Positions 44,516 through 53,908 are shown, counted from the first letter of the stretch. The stretch: 64,000 bases of DNA from Pedobacter sp. JY14-1 (GCF_029269825.1 NZ_JARJHU010000005.1:620001-684000), one strand, 5' to 3'. A program made the numbers and translations. Notes: generated by a model not told the origin, from the letters alone.

Positions 44516-44703
44516 TTTTCTATGTTAAGTTATGTTTCACTTGTTCAAGCCCTGCAAATCAGGAGCAGGTGCCTTTAACGCGCTAAGCTAAACATCTTTA
44601 AGTAAAGTGCCTGTTTAAACCAGTCTGTTTTTTGTTAATTTATGTTAAAGAAGCGGTTTATTTTCTGCAGGATATTTTTTTACTGTAACTTCTCGTAAAG
44701 AAG

Positions 44704-44711
44704 TATATTTG
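44704..44711 (+). promoter_or_regulatory. -7 element of the histidine kinase gene
   Basis: TATATTTG matches TAnnTTTG exactly, 11 bp before the ATG at 44723. No good TTG lies at the usual distance. The rest of the divergent gap 44516-44703 shows no other clear element. Confidence 0.45.
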
Positions 44712-44722
44712 TCAATCACAGC

Positions 44723-46039
44723 ATGAGTAAGCCCCCGCAGATGTCGATCTGGCAGCAATGGCGCCATTTAGCAGGGAGTCCAGCGCACTTTTCCTTCGAA
44801 GAAAGAATATTCCATGTGGTCTCAATGATCGGTATTATCGCTGCTTTGATAATCGGGATATATAACTTCTCCACTACCCTGGTCTATTCCGGTATCCTTT
44901 CTGTAATCTTCGCGACATTCCAGGGCTTTCTCTTTTTCCTCAGCAGGAAATTCAGGCGTTTCAGGATCGCCGTACTGATCTGTGCAATACAAGTCAATAT
45001 CATTTTTACTGCCGGCTGGTTTTACAATTCAGGGCTTACCGGGAGCATGCCTTTGCTTTTCCTGCTTTCGCTCGCACTGGTTATTATCATTACACCCAGA
45101 GCGGTGTGGAAGTATATGTTTACCCTTAACCTGATGATCGTCCTATCACTGATCATGCTGGAATACCACTTCCCCAGGGTGATCAGACAACACTATCATA
45201 ACCGTCAGGAACTTTTTACTGACCAGGCCTTTACCTATACAGCAGCCTGCCTCCTTATGTATATATGCACTGCGCAGTTACGCAAGAATTATGATGAACA
45301 AAAAAAACTTGCCGAGGCCAAGGCAATTTCACTGGAACACACAGGCCGGATCAAAGACAAACTGTTTCACATCATTTCTCACGATCTGAACGCCCCCCTG
45401 CATTCTATACAGCAATACCTGCAGATGCTGGAAATGAATGTACTTGACAACGAAGAACGGAGCTTTTTACAGAAAAGCCTTGGGAACACGGTTCTGCAAA
45501 GCAGAAACCTGTTGCACAATCTGCTGAACTGGTCACAGAGCCAGACCAACATGATGCCCGTTCATATGGAACCGCTTCAGATTAAAACACAGATTACTGA
45601 TGCCATCGCACTTTATCTACCTATAGCGGCGAGAAAAAGTATCAGCATCTGTATTGATATTAACAGCAGCAGCTTTGTCTCTGCCGACAGGAACATGATG
45701 GATCTGATCATCCGCAACCTGATAAACAACGCCATTAAATTTAGTTACGAGGGGGGTAAGGTGACCATTGATGCGGAGGAAATAGGTGCGCATCACATCA
45801 TCAGGGTTATAGACCAGGGCACAGGAATCCCCTTACAAAAACAGGAACTCATTTTCTCGGAACTCCTGATATCTACACCTGGTACAAAAAATGAAAAGGG
45901 TACAGGACTTGGTTTAGGTCTGTGCCATGATTTCGCTTCCAGACAGGGAGGCAGGATATGGTTTGACAGTACACCCGGAGAAGGCACATCCTTTTATCTG
46001 CAATTAAAGAAGACTCTGTCAACAGGACAACATACTTAA
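44723..46039 (+). CDS. orphan sensor histidine kinase with six membrane helices
   Basis: This is a 438-residue kinase. Six hydrophobic helices (about 33-182) form the sensor, with no large periplasmic part. The HisKA helix has H220 in HIISHDLNAPLHSI. The ATPase domain has an N-box (NLINNAIKFSYEGG), G1 (DQGTGI), and G2 (GTGLGLGLC). No response regulator gene is adjacent, so the partner is elsewhere. The signal is unknown. Confidence 0.9.
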   Translation: MSKPPQMSIWQQWRHLAGSPAHFSFEERIFHVVSMIGIIAALIIGIYNFSTTLVYSGILSVIFATFQGFLFFLSRKFRRFRIAVLICAIQVNIIFTAGWFYNSGLTGSMPLLFLLSLALVIIITPRAVWKYMFTLNLMIVLSLIMLEYHFPRVIRQHYHNRQELFTDQAFTYTAACLLMYICTAQLRKNYDEQKKLAEAKAISLEHTGRIKDKLFHIISHDLNAPLHSIQQYLQMLEMNVLDNEERSFLQKSLGNTVLQSRNLLHNLLNWSQSQTNMMPVHMEPLQIKTQITDAIALYLPIAARKSISICIDINSSSFVSADRNMMDLIIRNLINNAIKFSYEGGKVTIDAEEIGAHHIIRVIDQGTGIPLQKQELIFSELLISTPGTKNEKGTGLGLGLCHDFASRQGGRIWFDSTPGEGTSFYLQLKKTLSTGQHT

Positions 46040-46050
46040 AATAAGTACCC

Positions 46051-46078
46051 TTGAAATAGGCAGTTTTTCTTAGTTTTG
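46051..46078 (+). promoter_or_regulatory. promoter of the helicase gene
   Basis: TTG (46051-46053) and TAGTTTTG (46071-46078, exact TAnnTTTG) are 17 bp apart. This predicts a leader of about 50 nt before the start codon at 46134. Confidence 0.55.
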
Positions 46079-46133
46079 TACCTTTGCTTCAGGAAAGCAA
46101 GGACAATTTCGCATATTAAACAGCAAGCAGATT

Positions 46134-48440
46134 TTGGATTATTTAGCAGGTTTAAATTCCCAGCAGCGCGCGGCGGTAGAGAATACGCAAGGCCCCTCTA
46201 TGATCGTAGCAGGCGCAGGTTCGGGTAAGACTAGGGTGATCACTTACAGGGTAGCGCATTTGATCCGGCAGGGCATCGATCCTTTTAATATCCTGGTTCT
46301 TACCTTTACCAACAAGGCTGCCAAAGAGATGAGGGAACGGATTATGAAGGTAGTCGGCAACGAGGCCAAAAATATCTGGATGGGGACATTTCACTCTGTC
46401 TTTGCAAAAATATTACGTATAGAAGCGGAAAAAATAGGCTATCCCTCCAACTTTACCATATACGATACGGACGATAGCAAGAGCCTGATCCGGTCTGTCC
46501 TGAAGGAAATGCAACTGGATGATAAATTATATAATGCCAATTTCGTTTACAACCGTATATCAGCAGCAAAGAACAACCTTATTTCATATACGGAATATAT
46601 GGAGAGCCCGGAGATTCAGGCAGAAGACAACAGCAACAAGCGTCCGCAGTTGGGGGTAATCTATGAGGCTTATGCCAAACGTTGCTATAAGGCCGGGGCG
46701 ATGGATTTCGATGACCTCCTGTTCAAAACGAATGTATTACTTAAAACCCATCCTGAAGTATTATACAAATATCAGCAGAAGTTCAGGTATCTGATGGTGG
46801 ATGAGTATCAGGACACGAACTTTTCGCAGTATACCATCGTGAAAAAACTCGCAGCGGCTTATCAGAATATTTGTGTCGTAGGTGACGATGCCCAAAGTAT
46901 CTATGCTTTTCGGGGGGCCAATATCCAGAATATCCTGAACTTTGAACGTGATTACCCTGACCTGCAGGTTTATAAGCTGGAACAAAACTATCGTTCCACA
47001 CAAAATATTGTAGAAGTAGCCAACAGCATCATTGCCAACAATAAGAACCAGTTGGAAAAGAATGTATTTTCAGCCAACGAACCGGGCGACCGCATTAAGG
47101 TGCAGCGGGCCTTTACGGATAACGAGGAGGGAAAGCTGGTAGCCGAAGCCATCGTACAGGAGCGCTCGCTCAAAGGGCTGCATTATCAGGATTTCGCCAT
47201 TCTTTACCGGACCAATGCCCAGTCCAGGGCCATGGAAGAATCACTACGGAAACTCAACGTACCGTATAAGATATACGGCGGTCTTTCCTTTTACCAGCGT
47301 AAAGAGATCAAGGACCTGATCGCCTACTTCAGACTTACCTTCAATCCTGCTGATGAGGAAGCCATCAAGCGTGTGATCAATTATCCGCGCCGGGGTCTTG
47401 GTGACACCACAGTGGAAAAAATCATTGTGGCAGCAGATAAGCATGATATCACGATGTGGCAGGTGATCTGCAACCCGCAAATGTATATTGAAGGCCGCAT
47501 TGCCAGCCAGCTCAACGATTTTGCTTTACTCATCCAGAGTTTTGCAGCAGAATCTAAAAAACTGGATGCCTATGAAACTGCGCTTTATATTGCCCAGCAT
47601 TCCGGTATCCTGAAAGAACTCCATACAGATGACAGTATTGAAGGCCGCAGCAGGTATGAAAACATTCAGGAACTGCTGAATGGTATTAAAGAATTTGCCG
47701 AGCGTGAAGATATCGAAGACCGTAGCCTGGCCGTATTTATGCAGGATATTGCCCTGCTGACCAACGACGACCGTGAAGGCGATCAGGAGAAAGATACTGT
47801 ATCGCTTATGACGATTCATTCCGCGAAAGGGCTGGAATTTAAGAATGTATTTGTCGTCGGCCTGGAAGAAAACCTGTTCCCTTCACAAATGAGTCTCAAT
47901 TCCAGGACCGACCTCGAAGAAGAACGAAGGTTATTCTATGTGGCCATTACCCGCGCTGAAAAAAAACTGACGCTGACTTATGCAACCTCGAGATACCGCT
48001 GGGGCACACTGACCAGTTGCGAGCCCAGCCGCTTTATCAATGAGATCAATGCCCGGTATCTGGAAATAGAAACCGCAAAACCAGCGCAAAGCCTGGGCGC
48101 AGACACCTTTGAAGGGGAACGTAAAAGCTGGTCTCAGCAACGGGATACCTTCAGCAAACCCAAACCTGCCTCATCCTCGCCAGGAACGGGTAACACAACC
48201 GTTCAGCGACCGAAAACGACCACCTTGCTACCTAAAGCACATGTACCCACTCCCGGCTTCAGCCCTGATGCGGCCGGCGCATTCCAAAATGGCATGGAAG
48301 TAGAACACGAGAAATTCGGTTTCGGGAAGATCATTAGCCTGGAAGGCACGCTGCCTGATATCAAGGCAACTGTATTTTTTCCTGGCATGGGCAACAAGCA
48401 ATTGTTATTAAAGTTCGCAAAGTTGCGGATTGTGAAATAA
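46134..48440 (+). CDS. UvrD/PcrA-type superfamily 1 DNA helicase
   Basis: This 768-residue 3'-5' helicase acts in DNA repair and replication restart. Walker A is AGAGSGKTR (about 26-34), with the Q motif GLNSQQRAAV before it. Other motifs are TFTNKAAKEM, YQDTNFSQ (motif II), GDDAQSIYAFRGA, LEQNYRST, and the late TIHSAKGLEFKNVF and YVAITRAEKKL. The start is a TTG. No ATG precedes the Q motif in frame before a stop at 46071. A disordered linker and small C-terminal PcrA-like Tudor domain (VEHEKFGFGKI) close the protein. Confidence 0.94.
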   Translation: MDYLAGLNSQQRAAVENTQGPSMIVAGAGSGKTRVITYRVAHLIRQGIDPFNILVLTFTNKAAKEMRERIMKVVGNEAKNIWMGTFHSVFAKILRIEAEKIGYPSNFTIYDTDDSKSLIRSVLKEMQLDDKLYNANFVYNRISAAKNNLISYTEYMESPEIQAEDNSNKRPQLGVIYEAYAKRCYKAGAMDFDDLLFKTNVLLKTHPEVLYKYQQKFRYLMVDEYQDTNFSQYTIVKKLAAAYQNICVVGDDAQSIYAFRGANIQNILNFERDYPDLQVYKLEQNYRSTQNIVEVANSIIANNKNQLEKNVFSANEPGDRIKVQRAFTDNEEGKLVAEAIVQERSLKGLHYQDFAILYRTNAQSRAMEESLRKLNVPYKIYGGLSFYQRKEIKDLIAYFRLTFNPADEEAIKRVINYPRRGLGDTTVEKIIVAADKHDITMWQVICNPQMYIEGRIASQLNDFALLIQSFAAESKKLDAYETALYIAQHSGILKELHTDDSIEGRSRYENIQELLNGIKEFAEREDIEDRSLAVFMQDIALLTNDDREGDQEKDTVSLMTIHSAKGLEFKNVFVVGLEENLFPSQMSLNSRTDLEEERRLFYVAITRAEKKLTLTYATSRYRWGTLTSCEPSRFINEINARYLEIETAKPAQSLGADTFEGERKSWSQQRDTFSKPKPASSSPGTGNTTVQRPKTTTLLPKAHVPTPGFSPDAAGAFQNGMEVEHEKFGFGKIISLEGTLPDIKATVFFPGMGNKQLLLKFAKLRIVK

Positions 48441-48446
48441 GCTATC

Positions 48447-48454
48447 TATATTTG
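48447..48454 (+). promoter_or_regulatory. -7 element of the DUF4290 gene
   Basis: TATATTTG matches TAnnTTTG exactly. It lies between the helicase stop (48440) and the ATG at 48461, only 6 bp before the latter, so any transcript from it would be leaderless or nearly so. Confidence 0.4.
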
Positions 48455-48460
48455 AGACAC

Positions 48461-49093
48461 ATGAATTTCGAATACAATACCACCAGAAACGAGTTAATAC
48501 TTGCAGAATATGGCCGTAACGTGCAGAATATGGTCAAATACATTATCGAACTCCCGGATCGGGAAGAACGCAACAGGTATGCGCAAGCTGTCATCGATTT
48601 GATGGGTTTTTTAAACCCACACTTGCGTGACGTAGCCGATTTTAAACATAAACTCTGGGATCATCTACATATCATTTCTGGTTACCAGATCGATGTAGAC
48701 AGTCCTTATCCTAAGCCGGAACCGGAAGCTGCACTGATCAGGCCACAGCATATAGGGTATCCTCAGCAAAAGATCAAATACAAACATTATGGCAAGACCA
48801 TAGAAGCGCTGATCGAAAAGGCCAAGGAAGTAGATGAGCCTGAACGTAAGGCTGAAATGGTTGAAGGCATTGCCAATTTCATGAAGATGTCTTATGTGAC
48901 CTGGAACAAGGATACCGTCACTGATGAAACCATCATCAAAAACCTGACTGAATTGTCAGAAGGACAGCTTCAGCTTCAGGAAGGCGTAAATCTTTCAAAA
49001 GTAGAGTTCAAGCCTTTGGCCATGCAGCAGAACAAGCCAGGGAATGCAAAAAAGAAAAAGAATAAGAATAAGCAAAATAAACAAAGGTACTAG
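48461..49093 (+). CDS. DUF4290 protein
   Basis: This is a 210-residue cytoplasmic protein of the DUF4290 family, conserved in Bacteroidota next to murA. The ATG at 48461 was chosen over an upstream in-frame TTG at 48452. It opens MNFEYNTTRNELILAEYGRNVQNMV, has a helical body (LMGFLNPHLRDVADFKHKLWDHL), and ends in a Lys/Asn-rich tail (KKKKNKNKQNKQR) that could bind nucleic acid. Function is unknown. It is 20 bp ahead of murA and probably co-transcribed. Confidence 0.88.
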   Translation: MNFEYNTTRNELILAEYGRNVQNMVKYIIELPDREERNRYAQAVIDLMGFLNPHLRDVADFKHKLWDHLHIISGYQIDVDSPYPKPEPEAALIRPQHIGYPQQKIKYKHYGKTIEALIEKAKEVDEPERKAEMVEGIANFMKMSYVTWNKDTVTDETIIKNLTELSEGQLQLQEGVNLSKVEFKPLAMQQNKPGNAKKKKNKNKQNKQRY

Positions 49094-49113
49094 ATCTTTA
49101 ACAGAGCTAACAG

Positions 49114-50439
49114 ATGAATGCATTCGAAATCATAGGCGGAAAGAAATTAAAGGGTGAAATACAGCCTCAGGGCGCAAAAAATGAAGCATTGCAGATCATT
49201 GCGGCCGTCCTGCTTACCGATCAGAAAGTAACCATTAGCAACATTCCTGACATTAAGGACGTCAACAAGTTGATTGAGCTGTTAAGTGACATGGGAGTAG
49301 TCGTTGAACGCTTGTCTAAGGACACTTATACCTTTGAAGCAAAAAATATTGATCTGAAATTTTTTCTTTCAGACAGTTTCAAGGCAAAAGGCGGAGGATT
49401 AAGAGGCTCCATCATGATCGTTGGCCCATTGCTCGGACGTTTTGGAACAGCAGCCATTCCAAAACCGGGTGGTGACAAAATTGGTCGTAGGAGACTGGAC
49501 ACCCACTTTCTGGGCTTCGAAAAGCTGGGCGCCAAATTTATCTACGACTCCAAAATGGAGTTTTTCAATGTAGATGCAACCAATCTTAAAGGTACTTATA
49601 TCCTGCTGGATGAAGCATCTGTGACCGGAACGGCCAATATCGTGATGGCTGCCGTACTGGCCAAAGGTACTACGACCATTTACAATGCCGCCTGCGAACC
49701 TTACCTCCAGCAGCTTTGCAAAATGCTCAACCGCATGGGTGCAAAGATATCAGGTATCGGTTCAAACCTGCTGACCATTGAAGGTGTAGAAAAACTGGGT
49801 GGCACAGCGCATCGCATGTTGCCAGACATGATCGAGATCGGATCGTTCATTGGTCTTGCTGCCATGACCGGGTCTGAGATAACGATAAAAAATGTATGCT
49901 ACCAGGAACTGGGGATCATACCTGAAGTTTTCCGTAAGCTGGGCATAAAATTCGAACTGAAAGGAGATGACATTTATATTCCCTCCCAAAAGCACTATGT
50001 AATTGAATCTTTTATAGACGGATCGATGCTTACCATCGCCGATGCACCCTGGCCCGGTTTTACCCCTGACCTACTTAGCATCGTATTGGTAGTGGCTACC
50101 CAGGCCAGAGGCAATGTTCTCATTCATCAGAAAATGTTTGAAAGCCGCCTGTTCTTTGTAGATAAACTGATTGATATGGGTGCCCAAATTATCCTGTGTG
50201 ATCCACATCGTGCAACTGTAAATGGTATAGACAAAAAATACAGGTTAAGAGGCATCAGCATGACCTCTCCCGACATCCGTGCAGGTGTTTCCCTGCTTAT
50301 TGCAGCACTTTCGGCAGAGGGAAAATCGACTATATTCAATATTGAACAGATTGAACGTGGCTATCAGGATATCGACATCCGCTTAAGGGCACTAGGTGCA
50401 CAAATTAAACGCGTAGAGGCGTCAGCTCCGGGACATTAG
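49114..50439 (+). CDS. murA: UDP-N-acetylglucosamine 1-carboxyvinyltransferase
   Basis: This 441-residue enzyme starts peptidoglycan synthesis by adding enolpyruvate to UDP-GlcNAc. The GAKNEAL motif (20-26), GPLLGRFG and repeated inside-out barrel blocks are present. The flexible-loop cysteine that fosfomycin attacks (C115 in E. coli) is replaced by Asp at D121 (KPGGDKIG). Asp at this site keeps activity and is known to give fosfomycin resistance in other bacteria, so intrinsic resistance is expected. The gene ends convergent with the CBS gene. Confidence 0.95.
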   Translation: MNAFEIIGGKKLKGEIQPQGAKNEALQIIAAVLLTDQKVTISNIPDIKDVNKLIELLSDMGVVVERLSKDTYTFEAKNIDLKFFLSDSFKAKGGGLRGSIMIVGPLLGRFGTAAIPKPGGDKIGRRRLDTHFLGFEKLGAKFIYDSKMEFFNVDATNLKGTYILLDEASVTGTANIVMAAVLAKGTTTIYNAACEPYLQQLCKMLNRMGAKISGIGSNLLTIEGVEKLGGTAHRMLPDMIEIGSFIGLAAMTGSEITIKNVCYQELGIIPEVFRKLGIKFELKGDDIYIPSQKHYVIESFIDGSMLTIADAPWPGFTPDLLSIVLVVATQARGNVLIHQKMFESRLFFVDKLIDMGAQIILCDPHRATVNGIDKKYRLRGISMTSPDIRAGVSLLIAALSAEGKSTIFNIEQIERGYQDIDIRLRALGAQIKRVEASAPGH

Positions 50440-50467
50440 AACCTTTAAAAGTTCTCCCTTAAGTTTT

Positions 50468-51829
50468 TTAACCGGAAATGGCGTTGATGATGTCATATTG
50501 TGTAATGATCTCAATTTTACCATACTGATCTTCTACCAGTACCGCGCTATTTTCCTTGTTGATCAACGAGGAAATACGGTCAATCGATGTATTGAGATCT
50601 ACAAAAGGAAAACCGGTCGTCATAATCTCTTCTACTTTAGCAGATTTCAGGGAAGGGTTTTCCATCAGCGCCATTAAAATATCCCGTTCTTCAAGCTTGC
50701 CGACAACCATCCCATGCTGGGTCACCGGGATCTGGGAAATGTTTAGTACGCGCATAGTATTAATTGCATCCTGTACCATTTTCTCACAGTCTATTGTTAC
50801 GATCTCAGAATTATCCTTTTTAGCGATAATCGATAAGGCAGTCAATCTCTCATCCTTCAGGAACCCCCGCTCCCGCAGCCAATCTTCGTTATACATCTTA
50901 CCCATATACCTGCTCCCGTGATCATGAAAAATGACGACCACTATATCTTCAGGTTTTAGCTTATCCCTTAGCTGCAAAAGGCCGGCGACTGCCGCGCCTG
51001 CCGAGTTACCGGCAAAAATACCTTCTCTTCTGGCTATTTCCCTGGTCATCAGGGCAGCATCTTTATCCGTGACTTTTTCAAAAAGATCAATCACCTGAAA
51101 ATCCACGTTTTTAGGCAGAAAATCTTCACCTATACCTTCGGTAATATACGGGTAGATTTCGTCCTTATCGAAAATACCTGTCTCCTTGTATTTTTTGAAG
51201 ACCGATCCATAAGTATCAATACCCCACACCTGGATACCCGGATTCTGTTCTTTCAGGTATTTTCCTGCCCCGGAGATTGTACCACCTGTACCTACCCCGG
51301 CCACCAGGTGTGTGATCTTACCTTCTGTCTGCGCCCAGATCTCGGGACCGGTTTGTTCGTAGTGAGCCTGGCTGTTGGATAAGTTATCGTACTGATTAGG
51401 TTTCCAGGACTTGGGAACTTCCTTCTCAAGACGGGAAGATACTGAGTAATAAGACCTCGGATCTTCCGGTTCCACATTAGTCGGGCAAACGATGACCTCA
51501 GCTCCGAAGGCCCTTAGTGCATCAACCTTTTCTTTGGATTGCTTATCTGTGGTTGTAAAAATACACTTATATCCCTTAATTACAGCCGCGATCGCCAGTC
51601 CCATGCCAGTGTTGCCCGATGTACCCTCGATAATGGTGCCTCCGGGGAGAAGTTTTCCGCTACGTTCCGCATCTTCGATCATCTTGATCGCCATACGATC
51701 TTTGATTGAATTTCCAGGATTTGTCGTTTCGATCTTGCCCAGTACTGTAGCTGTAATATCTTTGGTGATGCTGTTCAATTTCACCAGCGGGGTGTTGCCG
51801 ATCGTCTCTAAAATGTTGTTATACCACAT
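50468..51829 (-). CDS. cystathionine beta-synthase / cysteine synthase with CBS domain pair
   Basis: This is a 453-residue PLP enzyme. The lysine is in NPGNSIKDRMA (K44). The substrate loop EGTSGNTG, phosphate loop GVGTGGTISGAGKYL and GNSAGA motif are present. Two CBS domains (about 335-453) form a regulatory pair that in relatives senses adenosyl compounds. The length and domain order fit cystathionine beta-synthase, but O-acetylserine sulfhydrylase activity is also possible. In either case it links to the sulfate-assimilation operon at 33-40 kb. Confidence 0.9.
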   Translation of the reverse strand: MWYNNILETIGNTPLVKLNSITKDITATVLGKIETTNPGNSIKDRMAIKMIEDAERSGKLLPGGTIIEGTSGNTGMGLAIAAVIKGYKCIFTTTDKQSKEKVDALRAFGAEVIVCPTNVEPEDPRSYYSVSSRLEKEVPKSWKPNQYDNLSNSQAHYEQTGPEIWAQTEGKITHLVAGVGTGGTISGAGKYLKEQNPGIQVWGIDTYGSVFKKYKETGIFDKDEIYPYITEGIGEDFLPKNVDFQVIDLFEKVTDKDAALMTREIARREGIFAGNSAGAAVAGLLQLRDKLKPEDIVVVIFHDHGSRYMGKMYNEDWLRERGFLKDERLTALSIIAKKDNSEIVTIDCEKMVQDAINTMRVLNISQIPVTQHGMVVGKLEERDILMALMENPSLKSAKVEEIMTTGFPFVDLNTSIDRISSLINKENSAVLVEDQYGKIEIITQYDIINAISG

Positions 51830-51969
51830 AAGATAAAATTAAACAATGAAATCAAATAATAATATAATTTTAAATCATATAAACATAACAAATTTTTAAT
51901 TCGATTTTTTTTTAAAAAAAGTATTATATTTTAAACTACAAATTTAATATACTATTATTCAGAATATTA

Positions 51970-53073
51970 TTAGCCCTTTGGAAGTACCAGGCTATAATAC
52001 TTGCCCGGCATTGAAACCAGTAAGCCACGCATCTCAAGCTCCAGCAAATACATAGCCAGCATTCCCTGAGGAAACTGAGTTAAGCCTGTCAGTTCATCAA
52101 TGTGCTTAGGACCTGACTCCAGCTGTTCCGCTATTCTGCGCTCTTCATCGGTAAGACCGGAAAGCAGCTCCGGTTGCTCAACCGGCTTGCTCAGCCTCCG
52201 TTTTTCCCAGCCCATTTCAAAGATCAAATCTTCCGCGGAGGTAATCATTACCGCTTTGTTTGAACGGATCAGGGCATTACATCCTTGTGAACTCCGGTCA
52301 CCTACCCGCCCAGGAAAAGCATATACATCCCGGTCATAGGAGTCCGCAAGTTCTGCCGTGATTAGCGCCCCGCCTTTCTTTATGGCCTCTACTACAATTG
52401 TTGCGTCAGCCATGCCTGCAATAATCCGGTTACGCTGTGGGAAATGTCCACGCAAAGGTTCGGTATACACAGGAAATTCAGTAAGCAAACCTCCGGCCTC
52501 CAACATCTTAGCGGCTATCGGCTTATGTATTGGCGGATATATCCTGTCCAACCCGTGTGCAAGAACACCTATGGTAGGCATACCATTCCTGAGACACTCC
52601 TGATGTGCAGCAATGTCGATACCATACGCTAGTCCACTAATAACCAATACATCGTAAACGGCTAACTCCTCACACAAAACCCGGCAAAGCTGCCGGCCAT
52701 ATTCAGTAGCCATGCGGGTGCCCACCACACTGATCACCCGGGAATAGTTCAAATCTGCTTTGCCTTTAAAATACAAGATAACAGGCGCATCGGGGCAATT
52801 GCGTAAACGACGTGGATAACCGTCATCTGTATAGGAAAAAACCCGGATACCATACCGCTCGGTAAATTTCAGTTGTGTCTCCGCTTGTTTCAGCGCATTT
52901 TGAGAAAGCAATCGCCTGGCGACCGGTTCCCGAAAACCAGGAATAGCCATAAGATCGGCAAAATTTGCCTTAAATACCAGCTCTGCTGAACCAAAATGCG
53001 CTAACAATTGCTTCGCGTAAATATGTCCCACCCCTTCAACCAGAGTTAGACCGATCTGATGAATAATACTCAT
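51970..53073 (-). CDS. dprA: DNA-processing protein A (natural transformation)
   Basis: This 367-residue protein binds incoming single-stranded DNA and loads RecA. It has an N-terminal helix-hairpin-helix (VEGVGHIYAKQLLAHF, LMAIPGFREP), a Rossmann-like core with SVVGTRMATEYGRQL, SGLAYGIDIAAHQECL, and PQRNRIIAGMAD, and a C-terminal winged helix (SGLTDEERRIAEQLESG). All three DprA parts are present. Minus-strand candidate -7 elements TAGTTTTG and TATTTTTG lie at 53147-53162. Confidence 0.94.
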   Translation of the reverse strand: MSIIHQIGLTLVEGVGHIYAKQLLAHFGSAELVFKANFADLMAIPGFREPVARRLLSQNALKQAETQLKFTERYGIRVFSYTDDGYPRRLRNCPDAPVILYFKGKADLNYSRVISVVGTRMATEYGRQLCRVLCEELAVYDVLVISGLAYGIDIAAHQECLRNGMPTIGVLAHGLDRIYPPIHKPIAAKMLEAGGLLTEFPVYTEPLRGHFPQRNRIIAGMADATIVVEAIKKGGALITAELADSYDRDVYAFPGRVGDRSSQGCNALIRSNKAVMITSAEDLIFEMGWEKRRLSKPVEQPELLSGLTDEERRIAEQLESGPKHIDELTGLTQFPQGMLAMYLLELEMRGLLVSMPGKYYSLVLPKG

Positions 53074-53148
53074 GAGATAATGTATTCCATTTTGTATCTT
53101 CTTCCTATCTTAAAAAAATAAAAAACTGTAAATCAGTTAATTAAAACA

Positions 53149-53166
53149 AAACTACAAAAATAGTTT
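53149..53166. promoter_or_regulatory. inverted repeat between dprA and blaI-like gene
   Basis: AAACTA-CAAAAA-TAGTTT is a perfect 6-bp dyad. It overlaps two minus-strand -7 elements (for dprA) and lies 50 bp before the BlaI-like start. BlaI/MecI proteins bind AT-rich TACA/TGTA-type dyads in front of their own genes, so this is the best candidate operator here. A second short dyad (CATAT...ATATG) lies at 53193-53207. Confidence 0.4.
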
Positions 53167-53215
53167 ACAAATTATAAAAACAGTAGCAACTTCATATAAA
53201 CGATATGTAACTGCG

Positions 53216-53584
53216 ATGAGAGAATTGACAAAAGCTGAAGAACAAGTAATGCTGATCCTATGGGAAATGAAGGAAGGACTGGTTAAAGAAGTCATCGACC
53301 GGATGAACCCGCCTAAACCAGCCTACAATACTGTATCCACCGTAATGCGGGTGTTGGAAGGAAAGGGCTTCCTGAGCCACAAGGCTGTCGGAAACACCCA
53401 TATCTATTTCCCCCTGATCACTGAAGAGCAATACCGGCACTTTGCATTTGATAAAGTAATGAACAACTATTTTGAAAACTCCTACCAAAGCCTGGTTTCG
53501 TTCCTGGTCAAAGAAAAGAATATGGACATCGACGAACTGGACGAACTCATCAGGCTGGCGGAAAAACTTAAAAACAAAGCATGA
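53216..53584 (+). CDS. BlaI/MecI-type winged-helix repressor
   Basis: This is a 122-residue repressor. It has an N-terminal winged helix (LTKAEEQVMLILWEMKEGLVKEV, YNTVSTVMRVLEGKGFLSH) and a C-terminal dimer helix pair. In intact systems a membrane M56 protease (BlaR1) cleaves this repressor in response to a cell-wall drug or other signal. The stop codon overlaps the start of just such a gene (ATGA), but that gene is destroyed, so the repressor seems to have lost its sensor. Confidence 0.92.
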   Translation: MRELTKAEEQVMLILWEMKEGLVKEVIDRMNPPKPAYNTVSTVMRVLEGKGFLSHKAVGNTHIYFPLITEEQYRHFAFDKVMNNYFENSYQSLVSFLVKEKNMDIDELDELIRLAEKLKNKA

Positions 53585-53905
53585 TGACCTGGCTAAATTA
53601 CCTCCTCGAGGCAAATCTTTATCTGACCCTTTTCTACGGGTTCTACCGGCTCCTCTACGCCGGGAAACTTTCTATGCGCTGAACAGGTATTTTCTGATCA
53701 CCTCTACCCTGCTGTCCTTCCTCTTGCCGGCGCTGCAGGTCAGTTACCTAAACGGCATCTTCGACGATGATTAGTTGGTTCAATCCCGTCTCCTAGCTGA
53801 TCAGCCACCATCAAGAAATACGGCGAAGCCGCCAAAGACGGTGTCATTGAGCTGGAAGATGGAGAATTCTTCTATGCTGAGCCAGTCGGTAAGAAAAAGG
53901 AATAA
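53581..53905 (+). pseudogene. remnant of a BlaR1/M56-family sensor gene
   Basis: The ATG at 53581, overlapping the blaI-like stop, begins MMTWLNYLLEANLYLTLFYG, the normal start of Bacteroidota M56/BlaR1 proteins. After about 25 codons the frame shifts (one base missing near 53650; the +1 frame continues LLRRETFYALNRYFLITSTLLSF) and ends at TAG 53772-53774. The middle, with the membrane HExxH protease, is gone. A last piece, KKYGEAAKDGVIELEDGEF (to TAA 53905), resembles the C-terminal tail of such proteins. So both a frameshift and a large internal deletion are visible. Confidence 0.75.
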
Positions 53906-53908
53906 TTC

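Noticed and set aside
50438..50455. AGAAC...GTTCT hairpin between murA and the CBS gene as a terminator
   Set aside because: 5-bp stem overlapping the murA stop; the T-run is 9 bp away. Not convincing.
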